Shown here piece after piece: positions 7,864 to 14,678 of a DNA stretch of 17,738 nt. Origin of the DNA: Rubrobacter sp. Lineage in GTDB: Bacteria > Actinomycetota > Rubrobacteria > Rubrobacterales > Rubrobacteraceae. The notes beneath the pieces were generated by a model. It was given only the letters and a program-made list of their open reading frames with translations, was not told the origin of the DNA and made no database searches. The DNA lies in NCBI GenBank assembly GCA_016781725.1, contig JADDPU010000632.1, positions 1-17,738 of the forward strand, given 5' to 3'. How positions within the stretch are numbered: position 1 is the first letter of the stretch; each line of letters opens with the position of its first letter. A program made the position numbers and the translations under genes.

Positions 7864-8674
7864 AAGGCGAGGCGACTTCGGGCTCGTGATCGTGGCGGCG
7901 CTCGTGGCGCTGCCGTTCGTCCCGCTCGTCCTGTGGACCTTCGCCGGGGAGTGGCGTTTCCCCGATCTCCTGCCGGCGGAGTGGTCGCTGCGCGGCATAC
8001 GATACCTTCTGGACCCCGGTAACGGCGTCTTAGGGGCCACACTGATCAGCCTGCTTGTAGGCGTGTCGGTGGCGCTTGCTTCGGTGGCGGTCGGGCTACC
8101 GGCGGGGATGGCCCTTGGCGGCTACGAGTGGCGTTTCAAGGGGATAGTGATCTTCTTTATCCTGCTCCCGATCCTCGTTCCGCCGCTCGCCTCGACTATG
8201 GGCATCCACCTGACCTTCATCCGGCTCGGGCTAACGGACACGGTGCTAGGTGTGTTCCTGGTACACCTGGTGCCGACCGTACCGTACACCGCCATCATCA
8301 TGACCAGTATCTTCGTTGAGCGGACCGGAGAGCTGGAGGAAGTTGCGCGGACGCTGGGGGCGGGCCCGTGGCAAACTTTTCTACACGTAACGCTGCCGGC
8401 TGCCGCGCCGGGTGTGGCGGTGGCGGGGTTGTTCGCGTTCCTGATCTCCTGGGGCCAGTACATCCTGACGCTCCTGATCGGGGGCGGCAACGTCGTCTCC
8501 CTCCCGATGCTTCTTTTCTCCGCCGCCTCGGGTAACGACCCGGTGATCACGTCGGCCCTGGCGCTGGCCTTCGCCGTACCGGCGATCCTGGCGCTCGTCA
8601 TCGCGCTCCGCTACCTGAAGCCGTTGGAGACCGACAGGGGCCGCGGCTTCTTGGGGCTGGGAAAGGTCTCGTGA
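7856..8674 (+). CDS. ABC transporter permease, C-terminal-half homologue of YnjC
   Basis: A 272-residue partner permease. It has about six hydrophobic segments and its own EAA loop, EEVARTLGAGPWQTF, then LPAAAPG near residues 160-180. The start is GTG 7856, eight bases inside the previous gene, with AAGGGA about eight bases upstream. The sequence around both EAA loops (VARTLGAG.WQ.F) is alike in the two permeases, as expected for halves of one ancestral pair. The ATPase is not directly downstream: an opposite-strand CDP-alcohol phosphatidyltransferase gene and a second TVP38 gene lie between. The stop at 8672-8674 abuts an inverted repeat. Confidence 0.9.
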   Translation: MGKRRGDFGLVIVAALVALPFVPLVLWTFAGEWRFPDLLPAEWSLRGIRYLLDPGNGVLGATLISLLVGVSVALASVAVGLPAGMALGGYEWRFKGIVIFFILLPILVPPLASTMGIHLTFIRLGLTDTVLGVFLVHLVPTVPYTAIIMTSIFVERTGELEEVARTLGAGPWQTFLHVTLPAAAPGVAVAGLFAFLISWGQYILTLLIGGGNVVSLPMLLFSAASGNDPVITSALALAFAVPAILALVIALRYLKPLETDRGRGFLGLGKVS

Positions 8675-8710
8675 GCGCTCCCGCGTCCGGGCAAATCTCG
8701 GCGGAGCGCT
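8674..8710. terminator. Bidirectional hairpin between two converging genes
   Basis: AGCGCTCC (8674-8681) and GGAGCGCT (8703-8710) are a perfect 8-base inverted repeat with a 21-base loop. Its outer bases are the last base of the plus-strand permease stop and the last base of the minus-strand phosphatidyltransferase stop. The position is ideal for a two-way transcription stop; there is no U-tract on either side. Confidence 0.5.
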
Positions 8711-9315
8711 TAACTCTGCCTGAGAATACGCCAGCCGTCCCATAGGCGTTGGGCCGAGGACACGAAAACCATGCCGGCGAATACCCAGGCTATGGGGGAG
8801 ACGTAGTCGGGCAAAACCAGGAAGAGCACCCCCGCCACGATGGTTTCGAAACCCTCTGTCAGCGAGCGGCGGAAGTGCAGCCCCCGCTCTGTCAGGCGCT
8901 CCTTCTTCAGCCGCTCCAGAACACCGGAGAGGGTCAGAAAAATGGTGCCGTTCAGATAATAGGCGAAGAAGAGAACTACCAGAGCGAGGCGAGCCTCTGG
9001 ATGCTGGACTGCGAGCGCGACAACGAGACCACCGTACATAAAGAAGTCCGCCACGATATCGACGAACGCGCCGAGCTCGGATGCCCTGTTCCGAAGGCGG
9101 GCCACCTCGCCGTCCAGACCGTCGAGGAGGCGGTTGAGAAGCCAGAGAACGAGCGCCAGGGCGTTGAGGCCGAAGGCAGTGGCCACCAGACAGAGCGCAC
9201 CGAAACCGAGGCTCGCGCCGCTGAGAGCGTTGCCCGTAACGCCCCTCTCCGCCAGGATGCGGGCCGGCAGTCTGTAGAAGGGCTTGGCGCTCTGGCGGAG
9301 TTTCTCGTCCAGCAT
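8710..9315 (-). CDS. ynjF: YnjF-like CDP-alcohol phosphatidyltransferase
   Basis: A 201-residue integral membrane enzyme of the family that swaps CMP on a CDP-linked lipid for an alcohol head group. The full signature is present: D65-G-L-D68-G69-E-V-A72-R73, eight residues, G82-x3-D86-x3-D90; these Asp residues bind metal and CDP. The N-terminus MLDEKLRQSAKPFYRLP, the LNRLLDGLDG block and the LTEGFETIVAG block match what I recall of E. coli YnjF. ATG 9315 is chosen from this match; a longer frame back to 9465 would add 50 low-complexity residues. The SD is poor (GGAGA almost touching the ATG). It lies antisense in the middle of the transporter genes, yet E. coli also has ynjF beside ynjBCD, so the link looks conserved. 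The alcohol acceptor is unknown. Confidence 0.87.
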   Translation of the reverse strand: MLDEKLRQSAKPFYRLPARILAERGVTGNALSGASLGFGALCLVATAFGLNALALVLWLLNRLLDGLDGEVARLRNRASELGAFVDIVADFFMYGGLVVALAVQHPEARLALVVLFFAYYLNGTIFLTLSGVLERLKKERLTERGLHFRRSLTEGFETIVAGVLFLVLPDYVSPIAWVFAGMVFVSSAQRLWDGWRILRQS

Positions 9316-9516
9316 TCTCCGATCATAACAGCGGGAACGCCCATCGGGAGGCGGCTCACCCCGTCCACCCGCTGGCCGGTGATCGGGGGAGGGTGCTACC
9401 GTTATGCCGGGCGCTGTATCGGCGCGAAGGAACAGCAGAACGCTTGGAAGTGAGAATGCACGCAAACCCTGGTACCCGGCCTCCAGAGCTAATGGTGAAC
9501 CCTTGAAAGGTGTCCG

Positions 9517-10269
9517 ATGAAGCCCGGTCCCAGGACCTTAAGGTGGATCAGGTTTATGTTGAGCCTGGCGGGTCTGGCAGGGTTTGCCCTTTTTTACCTG
9601 CTCTCGGCGGATTTCAGATCGGAGGTCGACCAGGCCGCGGGGATACTGGGCCGTGCGGATGTCGCGGGCCTCAGGGACTACATCCTCTCGTTTGGGGTCT
9701 GGGCCCCGATCGTTTCGGCGCTGCTGATGATCCTGCAGGCCCTCGTGGCCCCGCTCCCGGCCTTCGTCCTGACGTTCGCCAACGGCCTGGCTTTCGGGAC
9801 CTTCTGGGGCGGGCTATTGAGCCTCATTAGCGCCTCCCTGGCGGCCGCGCTGAGCTTCTGGATCGCGCGCTTTCTCGGGCGGGGGCCGGTCGAGGCACTC
9901 GTCGGGCGCGAGCATCTGGGAGCAGCGGATCGCTGGTTCCTGCGCTGGGGCGCGTACGCGATCCTGGTCGCGCGCCTTGTTCCCGTAGTCTCCTTCGACA
10001 TCATCTCCTACGCGGCCGGCCTCACCCGCCTGGGGTTCTGGCGGTTCATGTTCGCCACCGTCATCGGAATGACCCCGGCGACGTTCGTCTACGCTTACCT
10101 CGGAGGAAAGGCGCCCCAGTACGTTCAGGTCTTGCTGGTTGTGTTCGGTGTCGTAATCGCTGGATCCGTGGTGGCTGCCGGCATCCGGCGAAGGAGACAG
10201 GGAAAGAGGATACCGCTGATCGAGGACGAAGACGTTATCGAATCGAGCGAGGATGACTTTGATGGGTGA
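9517..10269 (+). CDS. TVP38/TMEM64 family (VTT domain) membrane protein, copy 2
   Basis: A 250-residue inner-membrane protein of the same family as the gene at 4890. TM1 is about residues 12-29. The VTT core is PLPAFVLTFANGLAFG, then SASLAAALSFWIARFLGRG, LVARLVPVVSFDIISYAAGL and TPATFVYAYLGGKAP, followed by a last TM helix and an acidic cytoplasmic tail (EDEDVIESSEDDFDG). The match to E. coli YdjX/YdjZ appears closer than for copy 1. The start ATG 9517 has AAAGGTG just upstream. It diverges from the phosphatidyltransferase gene, with about 200 bases between them that may hold two promoters. The ATPase gene follows after 150 bases, so the two may be co-transcribed. Confidence 0.9.
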   Translation: MKPGPRTLRWIRFMLSLAGLAGFALFYLLSADFRSEVDQAAGILGRADVAGLRDYILSFGVWAPIVSALLMILQALVAPLPAFVLTFANGLAFGTFWGGLLSLISASLAAALSFWIARFLGRGPVEALVGREHLGAADRWFLRWGAYAILVARLVPVVSFDIISYAAGLTRLGFWRFMFATVIGMTPATFVYAYLGGKAPQYVQVLLVVFGVVIAGSVVAAGIRRRRQGKRIPLIEDEDVIESSEDDFDG

Positions 10270-10419
10270 TCTACCGGATAGTCAAGACAAAAAAAGGCCT
10301 TGCTTGCCCGGGTGTGGCGCTGAAGCAGTGGTGGGGACCGAAACGGTATCACGTTTGCAGCCGGGTGCCTCGGCTCTCCGGTGTCCTGGATCTGGTAAGT
10401 CGTGCGCGGGGGAGGGTTC

Positions 10420-11451
10420 TTGAGCGCCGGTTTGGAGTTGAGAAACCTGACGCATCGGTACACACAAGGTTCCTCTGCGGCGCTCTCGCAGCTCTCCGTC
10501 GAAGTGAACCCCCAGGAACTCGTCGCCTTCCTCGGGCCCTCGGGCTGCGGCAAGACGACGGCGTTGAGGATCATAGCCGGCCTCTTGCGCCCCACGTCGG
10601 GGGACGTTCTGGTCGACGGGGTCTCGGTGCTAGCCGTTCCGCCGGAGAAGCGAGGAGCCGCGATGGTCTTCCAGAACCCCCTCCTCTTCCCGCACATGAG
10701 CGTCGCCGCCAACATCGGCTTCGGGCTCAGGATGCGAAACGTAAGGAGAGATCAGATCGAGCGTCGGATCGCCACGGCGCTACGGCAGGTGCGGATGGAA
10801 GGCTTTGAGGATCGCCGTCCCGACGAGTTGTCGGGCGGGCAGCAGCAGCGGGTGGCACTAGCGCGTGCGCTCGTTACCGAGCCGCGCCTGCTTCTTCTGG
10901 ACGAACCCCTGAGCGCCCTCGACGCCAGCCTCAGGGACGAGATGCGGGAGCTGGTGCGGGAGGTGCAGAAACAAGGAGGCTACACCACCGTCTTCGTCAC
11001 GCACGACCAGGAGGAGGCCGTGGTCCTCGCCGACCGCATCGCCCTACTCTTCGACGGGAAGCTGCAGATGTACGATGAGCCTCAAGCCTTCTACGACCGT
11101 CCCGCGAGCCGGCGCATCGCCGAGTTCTTCGGCGCCACCAACTTTATCCGAGGCCGGGTCAGAAACGGTGCGGCCGAGACGCGGTTGGGTAGACTGAACA
11201 TCGCGGGAGTAGCCCCCTCGGGGGATGTCACCCTCACGATCCGTCCCGAGGCCGTACGCCTCGAAGAGGGCGAGAACTCCTTCCCCGCCCGGATCACCCG
11301 TGTCACCTACCTCGGCACCAGGATAAGTTGTCGTCTTGATGCGAACGGCCTCAACCTCAGGGTAGCCGTGCCGCCAGACGCGAGGGTGCACGAAGGGAAG
11401 AAGGTCACCGCCCGGCTGCCCACCGAGTCCCTATGGGCGCTTCGAGACTAG
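10420..11451 (+). CDS. ABC transporter ATP-binding protein with C-terminal TOBE-like domain (YnjD-like)
   Basis: A cytoplasmic ATPase of about 343 residues. Residues 1-230 are the nucleotide-binding domain: Walker A GPSGCGKTT (39-47), Q-loop VFQNPLLFPHMSV, signature LSGGQQQRVALARAL (from 137), Walker B LLLLDEPLSALDA and H-loop VFVTHDQEEAV. Residues of about 270-343 form a TOBE-like regulatory domain (LTIRPEAVRLEEGE...), as in polyamine, iron and molybdate importers; E. coli YnjD is shorter and lacks it. The best start is TTG 10420, close after GGAGG (10411-10415); GTG 10402 would add six residues. This is the only ATPase in the window, so it probably serves the two permeases at 7012-8674 despite the two genes between. 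Confidence 0.9.
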   Translation: MSAGLELRNLTHRYTQGSSAALSQLSVEVNPQELVAFLGPSGCGKTTALRIIAGLLRPTSGDVLVDGVSVLAVPPEKRGAAMVFQNPLLFPHMSVAANIGFGLRMRNVRRDQIERRIATALRQVRMEGFEDRRPDELSGGQQQRVALARALVTEPRLLLLDEPLSALDASLRDEMRELVREVQKQGGYTTVFVTHDQEEAVVLADRIALLFDGKLQMYDEPQAFYDRPASRRIAEFFGATNFIRGRVRNGAAETRLGRLNIAGVAPSGDVTLTIRPEAVRLEEGENSFPARITRVTYLGTRISCRLDANGLNLRVAVPPDARVHEGKKVTARLPTESLWALRD

Positions 11452-11501
11452 GGCCTTGGGGATAGTCCGGCGACGCTGGTGATCCGGAAGGGGCAGGCCC
11501 T
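11451..11501. terminator. Nested hairpins after the ATPase gene
   Basis: AGGGCCT (11451-11457) pairs with AGGCCCT (11495-11501), and inside it TCCGG (11466-11470) pairs with CCGGA (11484-11488). The structure lies between the converging ATPase gene and the minus-strand membrane hydrolase, so a shared terminator is likely. No U-tract is seen. Confidence 0.4.
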
Positions 11502-11542
11502 GAGCGCGTTCACGCGGAACTTGCCGGGGCCTGATGACCGAT

Positions 11543-12115
11543 CTACTCGGATGGAACTTCCGCGGCCTTTCTCCGGTTCACGATCCTCTTCAGCAGCAGC
11601 CACGAGATGATCAGCAGCATGAGCCCGTGGCTGACCGCAAAGAACTCACGACCGTAGTACAGGGGATTGTAGTAGGAGACGGAGCTGGACCATTCCCAGC
11701 CCGAGATCGGCCAGAGAAGAGGGCGGGTGTCGTCGACGTGGGTGAAGAAATCGGCGATGGTGTGCCCGAACCAGCCAAGCAGGAACCACAGCAGTATCCG
11801 GCGCCGATCGTGCCTCCCCAGCCTGAGGAGCCGGTATACGATCAGCAGCGCTACCACCGGCACGGCCGAATGCAGCGCGCTCCCCGTGGCCCCGAACGGC
11901 CCGTGGAAGTAGATGGCGTCAAGCACCTCCTCTGAGTGCATGGAGGACCATCCCTCTGTCAGGTACGCCGTGCCCACGTAGTAGGCGGTCGCGGCGAAGG
12001 AAGGAAGATCGGGCAGAGTGGCCCCCGCGGCGCCGGCTATGCCCGCGGCCCGCCCCGCCTTGACGCCGTGCTTGGCGAGGGCCCAGGTGAAGAACGCGTG
12101 CGAGTACGTTTCCAT
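11543..12115 (-). CDS. Membrane-bound metal-dependent hydrolase-like protein (DUF457/YdjM type)
   Basis: A 190-residue inner-membrane protein. The metal-ligand pattern of this family is visible: YSHAFFTWAL with His6, GATLPDLP with Asp36, a central LHSAVP, and GHTIADFFTHVDDTRPLLWP, giving a His/Asp set that would bind zinc or another divalent ion. Three to four hydrophobic segments are spread between these motifs. The catalytic role of the family is poorly defined; some members are called LexA-regulated inner-membrane hydrolases. There is no SD before ATG 12115. A TAGACT hexamer ends six bases before the start, so a leaderless message is possible. It lies nine bases downstream of a broken paralogue on the same strand. 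Confidence 0.75.
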   Translation of the reverse strand: METYSHAFFTWALAKHGVKAGRAAGIAGAAGATLPDLPSFAATAYYVGTAYLTEGWSSMHSEEVLDAIYFHGPFGATGSALHSAVPVVALLIVYRLLRLGRHDRRRILLWFLLGWFGHTIADFFTHVDDTRPLLWPISGWEWSSSVSYYNPLYYGREFFAVSHGLMLLIISWLLLKRIVNRRKAAEVPSE

Positions 12116-12124
12116 ACGGTCAGT

Positions 12125-12741
12125 CTAACCGCTCGCAGGCTCGGAGTAGCTCGACCTATACCGCTGAGGTGCATGACGTTCGCCCCGGGAGTTCAAGCTA
12201 CGAATGCCGGAAGGGTCCTGGTCCCCGGATCTGATGCAAATGGCTCGCGCCACTACGAGCAGCGACACTGCGTGTTCCACTATCGTAAAGGAGCGGGCGT
12301 GTCGTGAGCGGTCCCAGTAGGAGATCGGGCTCTGGAGACGTCTTTCTGAGAGCGGCCACAGGAGCGGGCGCGCGTCCTCCGCGTGGGTGAGCGCGTCGGC
12401 GAGTACATGACCGGTCCATTCCACAAGAAACGAAAGCAGCGGCTTGTACCACTTGTGCTCCCGCGGAGCGCACGTCCAGAAGGCCACGAGCAAGTTACCC
12501 ACGAGGAGCGCCGAGTGAAGGGCCGCATCCGGACCGGCGAAGGAACCCTTCGCACACACCTCCTCATTGAACCCACCCCTGCTGAGACGTCGCCGTCGCA
12601 CGACGAGCCATACTGCCCCGAGGACCGCGGGAAGATCGGGGAGCGTCGCGCCTGAGACACCCCAGGCGATGCGCTACCGTCGTGGGGAGCCGCCGACCTG
12701 GCGATGGCCCAGGTAAGTACCGCGTGGGAGTAGGTGCGCAC
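12125..12741 (-). pseudogene. Frameshifted paralogue of the membrane metal hydrolase
   Basis: From GTG 12741 the minus strand reads VRTYSHAVLTWAIARSAAP, matching ETYSHAFFTWALAK of the intact gene. Near 12672 the homology changes frame and goes on as IAWGVSGATLPDLPAV, LHSALLVGNLLVAFW, VLADALTHAEDARPLLWP and an IVEHAVSLLVV helix up to the TAG at 12125-12127. Between the shared motifs TWA.A and ATLPD the copy is one base shorter than the intact gene (50 against 51 bases between the same landmarks), so a single-base deletion explains the break. No other disruption is seen, so the lesion is recent or is a sequencing error. The metal motifs are otherwise kept. It is a tandem, diverged duplicate. 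Confidence 0.75.
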
Positions 12742-12823
12742 GCGAAAGATTCCAACCTCCCTGGCGGGTTGGCGAGGGGTGCTTTGGGCCAGGACGACTC
12801 GAACTACCGAAGTTCTTCCTAGT

Positions 12824-12852
12824 TTGGTCCTGCACGCTTCGTCGTATATATT
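12824..12852 (+). promoter_or_regulatory. Candidate promoter for the NDH-2-like oxidoreductase gene
   Basis: TTGGTC (12824-12829) and TATATT (12847-12852) are separated by 17 bases in a locally AT-rich patch. A start near 12860 would give a leader of about 40 bases before ATG 12901. Confidence 0.45.
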
Positions 12853-12900
12853 TTGGTTGTGCTCTCTACCACCTTTCGATCCCCGTTTGCGCGATAGGAG

Positions 12901-14019
12901 ATGCCCGCTCGCCCGCGTAAAAAACGTATCGTTCTTGCGGGGGGTGGCCACGCGCAACTGTACTCTCTGGCACGCACCAGGGAGTTGACCCGGCGGGGTT
13001 TCGACGTCACCCTTGTGGATCTTTCACCTTATCTTTACTACTCAGGGATGGCGACGGGGGTGATCTCCGGCGCCTACGCTCCCGAGATGCATCGTATCGA
13101 TATCCGTCGGCTGGTGGAGGAGGGGGGAGGTAGCTTTATCCAGGGCCGGATTACGGAGATTCGCACGGCGAACAGAGAGTTCGTCCTCGAAAACGGCTAT
13201 TCGGTCCCGTACGATGTGGCTTCTGTTTGCCTGGGCAGCAAGGTCTCCCGGACTGGCGTGGCGGAGAACGGAGCGGGTGCAATCAGGATCAAGCCGGTCG
13301 TGAATACCGTGGAGATACGACGCCGGCTGATGGCGCTTGGGAGGGATCGTGCGCCCAGAGTACTCGTGGTCGGCGGGGGCGCGGCTGGCTGCGAGGTGGC
13401 GGCCAACGCGCTGGCGTTGCTCGGCCGGCTCGGTCTCGAAGGCGAGCTCACGGTAGTTCAGGGTAGCGAGTCACTCCTGCCGAACGCTCCAAAGAGGGCG
13501 CAGAAGGAGTTGCTCGGTTTCCTGCAACAGAGAGGCGTAAACGTTCTTACGAACACCGTCGTCACTGACCTCGGCGATGGGGTGGCGTGGACCACACAAG
13601 GCAAGATCCCTTGTGACATGCAGGTGCTGGCGGTCGGGGTCTCTCCCCCTGAAGTGTTCCGTGACTCACGGCTCCCCACGGATGAGAGCGGCGCTCTCCT
13701 GCTGGACCGCTACCTGCGTAGCATTGGCGTCGGGAGTCTCTTCGGTGGGGGCGACTGTATATCGTTCTGCGGCAGGTGCCTCCCGAAGCTCGGCGTCTTC
13801 GCCGTCCGTCAGGGGCCCGTGATCTTCCGCAACCTCCAGGCCGCGCTGGCCGGCACGCCGCTCTCTGAATACAGGCCCCAGAGAAATTATCTCTACGTGC
13901 TCAACCTCGGCGACGGTACGGGGCTCGCCGTCTACGGCCGCTTCTCCTGGCGCGGGCGGCTCTCCTGGCGAATCAAACACTCAATAGACGAAAGGTTCGT
14001 TAGAGAGTACCGTCGCTAG
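12901..14019 (+). CDS. NDH-2-like FAD-dependent pyridine nucleotide oxidoreductase (SelD-associated type)
   Basis: A 372-residue flavoprotein with an N-terminal FAD loop IVLAGGGHAQLYSL (10-23), SPYLYYSGMATGVISG, a central NAD(P) loop VLVVGGGAAGCEVAANAL (about 154-171) and the C-terminal FAD motif GGGDC. The segments GGGHAQ, YYSGM, KLGVFAVRQGPVIFRNLQ and the C-terminal WRIKHSIDERFV block resemble the NDH-2-like domain found fused in front of selenophosphate synthetase (SelD) in many organisms; no SelD domain follows here. Cys286, Cys290 and Cys293 form CISFCGRC beside the flavin motif. ATG 12901 is the only start, as an in-frame stop lies at 12895-12897; AGGAG touches the ATG, which is unusually close. 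Its stop overlaps the next gene's stop in CTAG. The electron acceptor is unknown. Confidence 0.8.
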   Translation: MPARPRKKRIVLAGGGHAQLYSLARTRELTRRGFDVTLVDLSPYLYYSGMATGVISGAYAPEMHRIDIRRLVEEGGGSFIQGRITEIRTANREFVLENGYSVPYDVASVCLGSKVSRTGVAENGAGAIRIKPVVNTVEIRRRLMALGRDRAPRVLVVGGGAAGCEVAANALALLGRLGLEGELTVVQGSESLLPNAPKRAQKELLGFLQQRGVNVLTNTVVTDLGDGVAWTTQGKIPCDMQVLAVGVSPPEVFRDSRLPTDESGALLLDRYLRSIGVGSLFGGGDCISFCGRCLPKLGVFAVRQGPVIFRNLQAALAGTPLSEYRPQRNYLYVLNLGDGTGLAVYGRFSWRGRLSWRIKHSIDERFVREYRR

Positions 14020-14678
14020 CTCCCAGCTACGTCGAAGTAGGGGGTGGCGGTGTAGATGACGTAGGCGGCGAGGAGCAGGAACACGGCCCCGATCACGTAG
14101 CGCGTCACCCCGCCGAAGCGGGCGAGTCGTCCGAAGAGCTTCGCCGTCCGCTCGGAGAAGGCCAGGGGGACGAGGGGCACCGACAGGGCGAGCCCGAAGA
14201 CGAACAGCGTGGCGAAGCCCAGGAGCGCACCGGACGCGGCGCCCGGACCCAGGAGGGCGAGCATCAGCGGGTACGCGCACGCCGGGAGGTTGAGGCCGAA
14301 CAGCAGCCCCAACCCCAAAGAACGTCCTCCGCGTTCGGGCAGCAACCTTTGCGGGGAAATACGTCCGAACAGCCCCCAGCGGAAGCGGGCGTTCAGGATC
14401 ACGGCCACTCCCAACGCGAGATAGAGGAGCCCGAGCACTAGCCAGAAGCCCCTCTGCGCCGCGAACACGAAGCCGCCCATAAAGGCTATACCCAGCCCGA
14501 ACGATCCCAGGACAACCGCGCGAACCACGGCGAACTTCGCAGTCTCTCGTAGCCTCGTGACCCTATCTTTATCGCGCAGGTGGCCCAGGAAAATCATATT
14601 GGTTCCTATGGAGCATGGTTCGACGAAGCCCAGGAGCCCCAGCCCGACCGCCAGCGCCAGCAGGGAGAACCCGTCCAT
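14016..14678 (-). CDS. CcdA/DsbD-type transmembrane thiol-electron carrier
   Basis: A 220-residue membrane protein with about six hydrophobic helices. Two conserved Cys sit in helices 1 and 4: GFVEPCSIGTN (Cys22) and GLNLPACAYPLM (Cys134). These correspond to the membrane Cys pair with which CcdA/DsbD proteins pass electrons from cytosolic thioredoxin across the membrane. ATG 14676-14678 follows the stop of the upstream fusion gene with no gap (TAGATG), so translation is coupled. Likely partners are the thioredoxin-fold domain of that fusion and extracytoplasmic thiol proteins. No cytochrome c genes are nearby, so a role in metal or thiol handling fits at least as well as cytochrome maturation. 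It converges with the oxidoreductase gene and overlaps it by four bases. Confidence 0.82.
   Translation of the reverse strand: MDGFSLLALAVGLGLLGFVEPCSIGTNMIFLGHLRDKDRVTRLRETAKFAVVRAVVLGSFGLGIAFMGGFVFAAQRGFWLVLGLLYLALGVAVILNARFRWGLFGRISPQRLLPERGGRSLGLGLLFGLNLPACAYPLMLALLGPGAASGALLGFATLFVFGLALSVPLVPLAFSERTAKLFGRLARFGGVTRYVIGAVFLLLAAYVIYTATPYFDVAGS

Noticed and set aside
8749..9453. Long plus-strand open frame (234 codons) in line with the transporter genes
   Set aside because: It is the complement of the phosphatidyltransferase, whose minus-strand reading has the full catalytic signature.
10285..10310. Run of A followed by AAGGCCTT, like an intrinsic terminator read on the minus strand
   Set aside because: No minus-strand gene ends nearby and the stem would have no loop.
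10340..10415. Weak likeness to a TPP riboswitch (GGGTGCC...GGCT...GATCTGGTAA) upstream of the ATPase gene
   Set aside because: The essential CTGAGA and ACCTGAT parts and the closing CCAGCG helix are missing; I judge it chance similarity.
12280..12957. 225-codon minus-strand frame as a gene of its own
   Set aside because: Only its central N-terminal part (from GTG 12741 to about 12672) resembles a protein, as the start of the frameshifted hydrolase; the remainder is out of frame with the homology.
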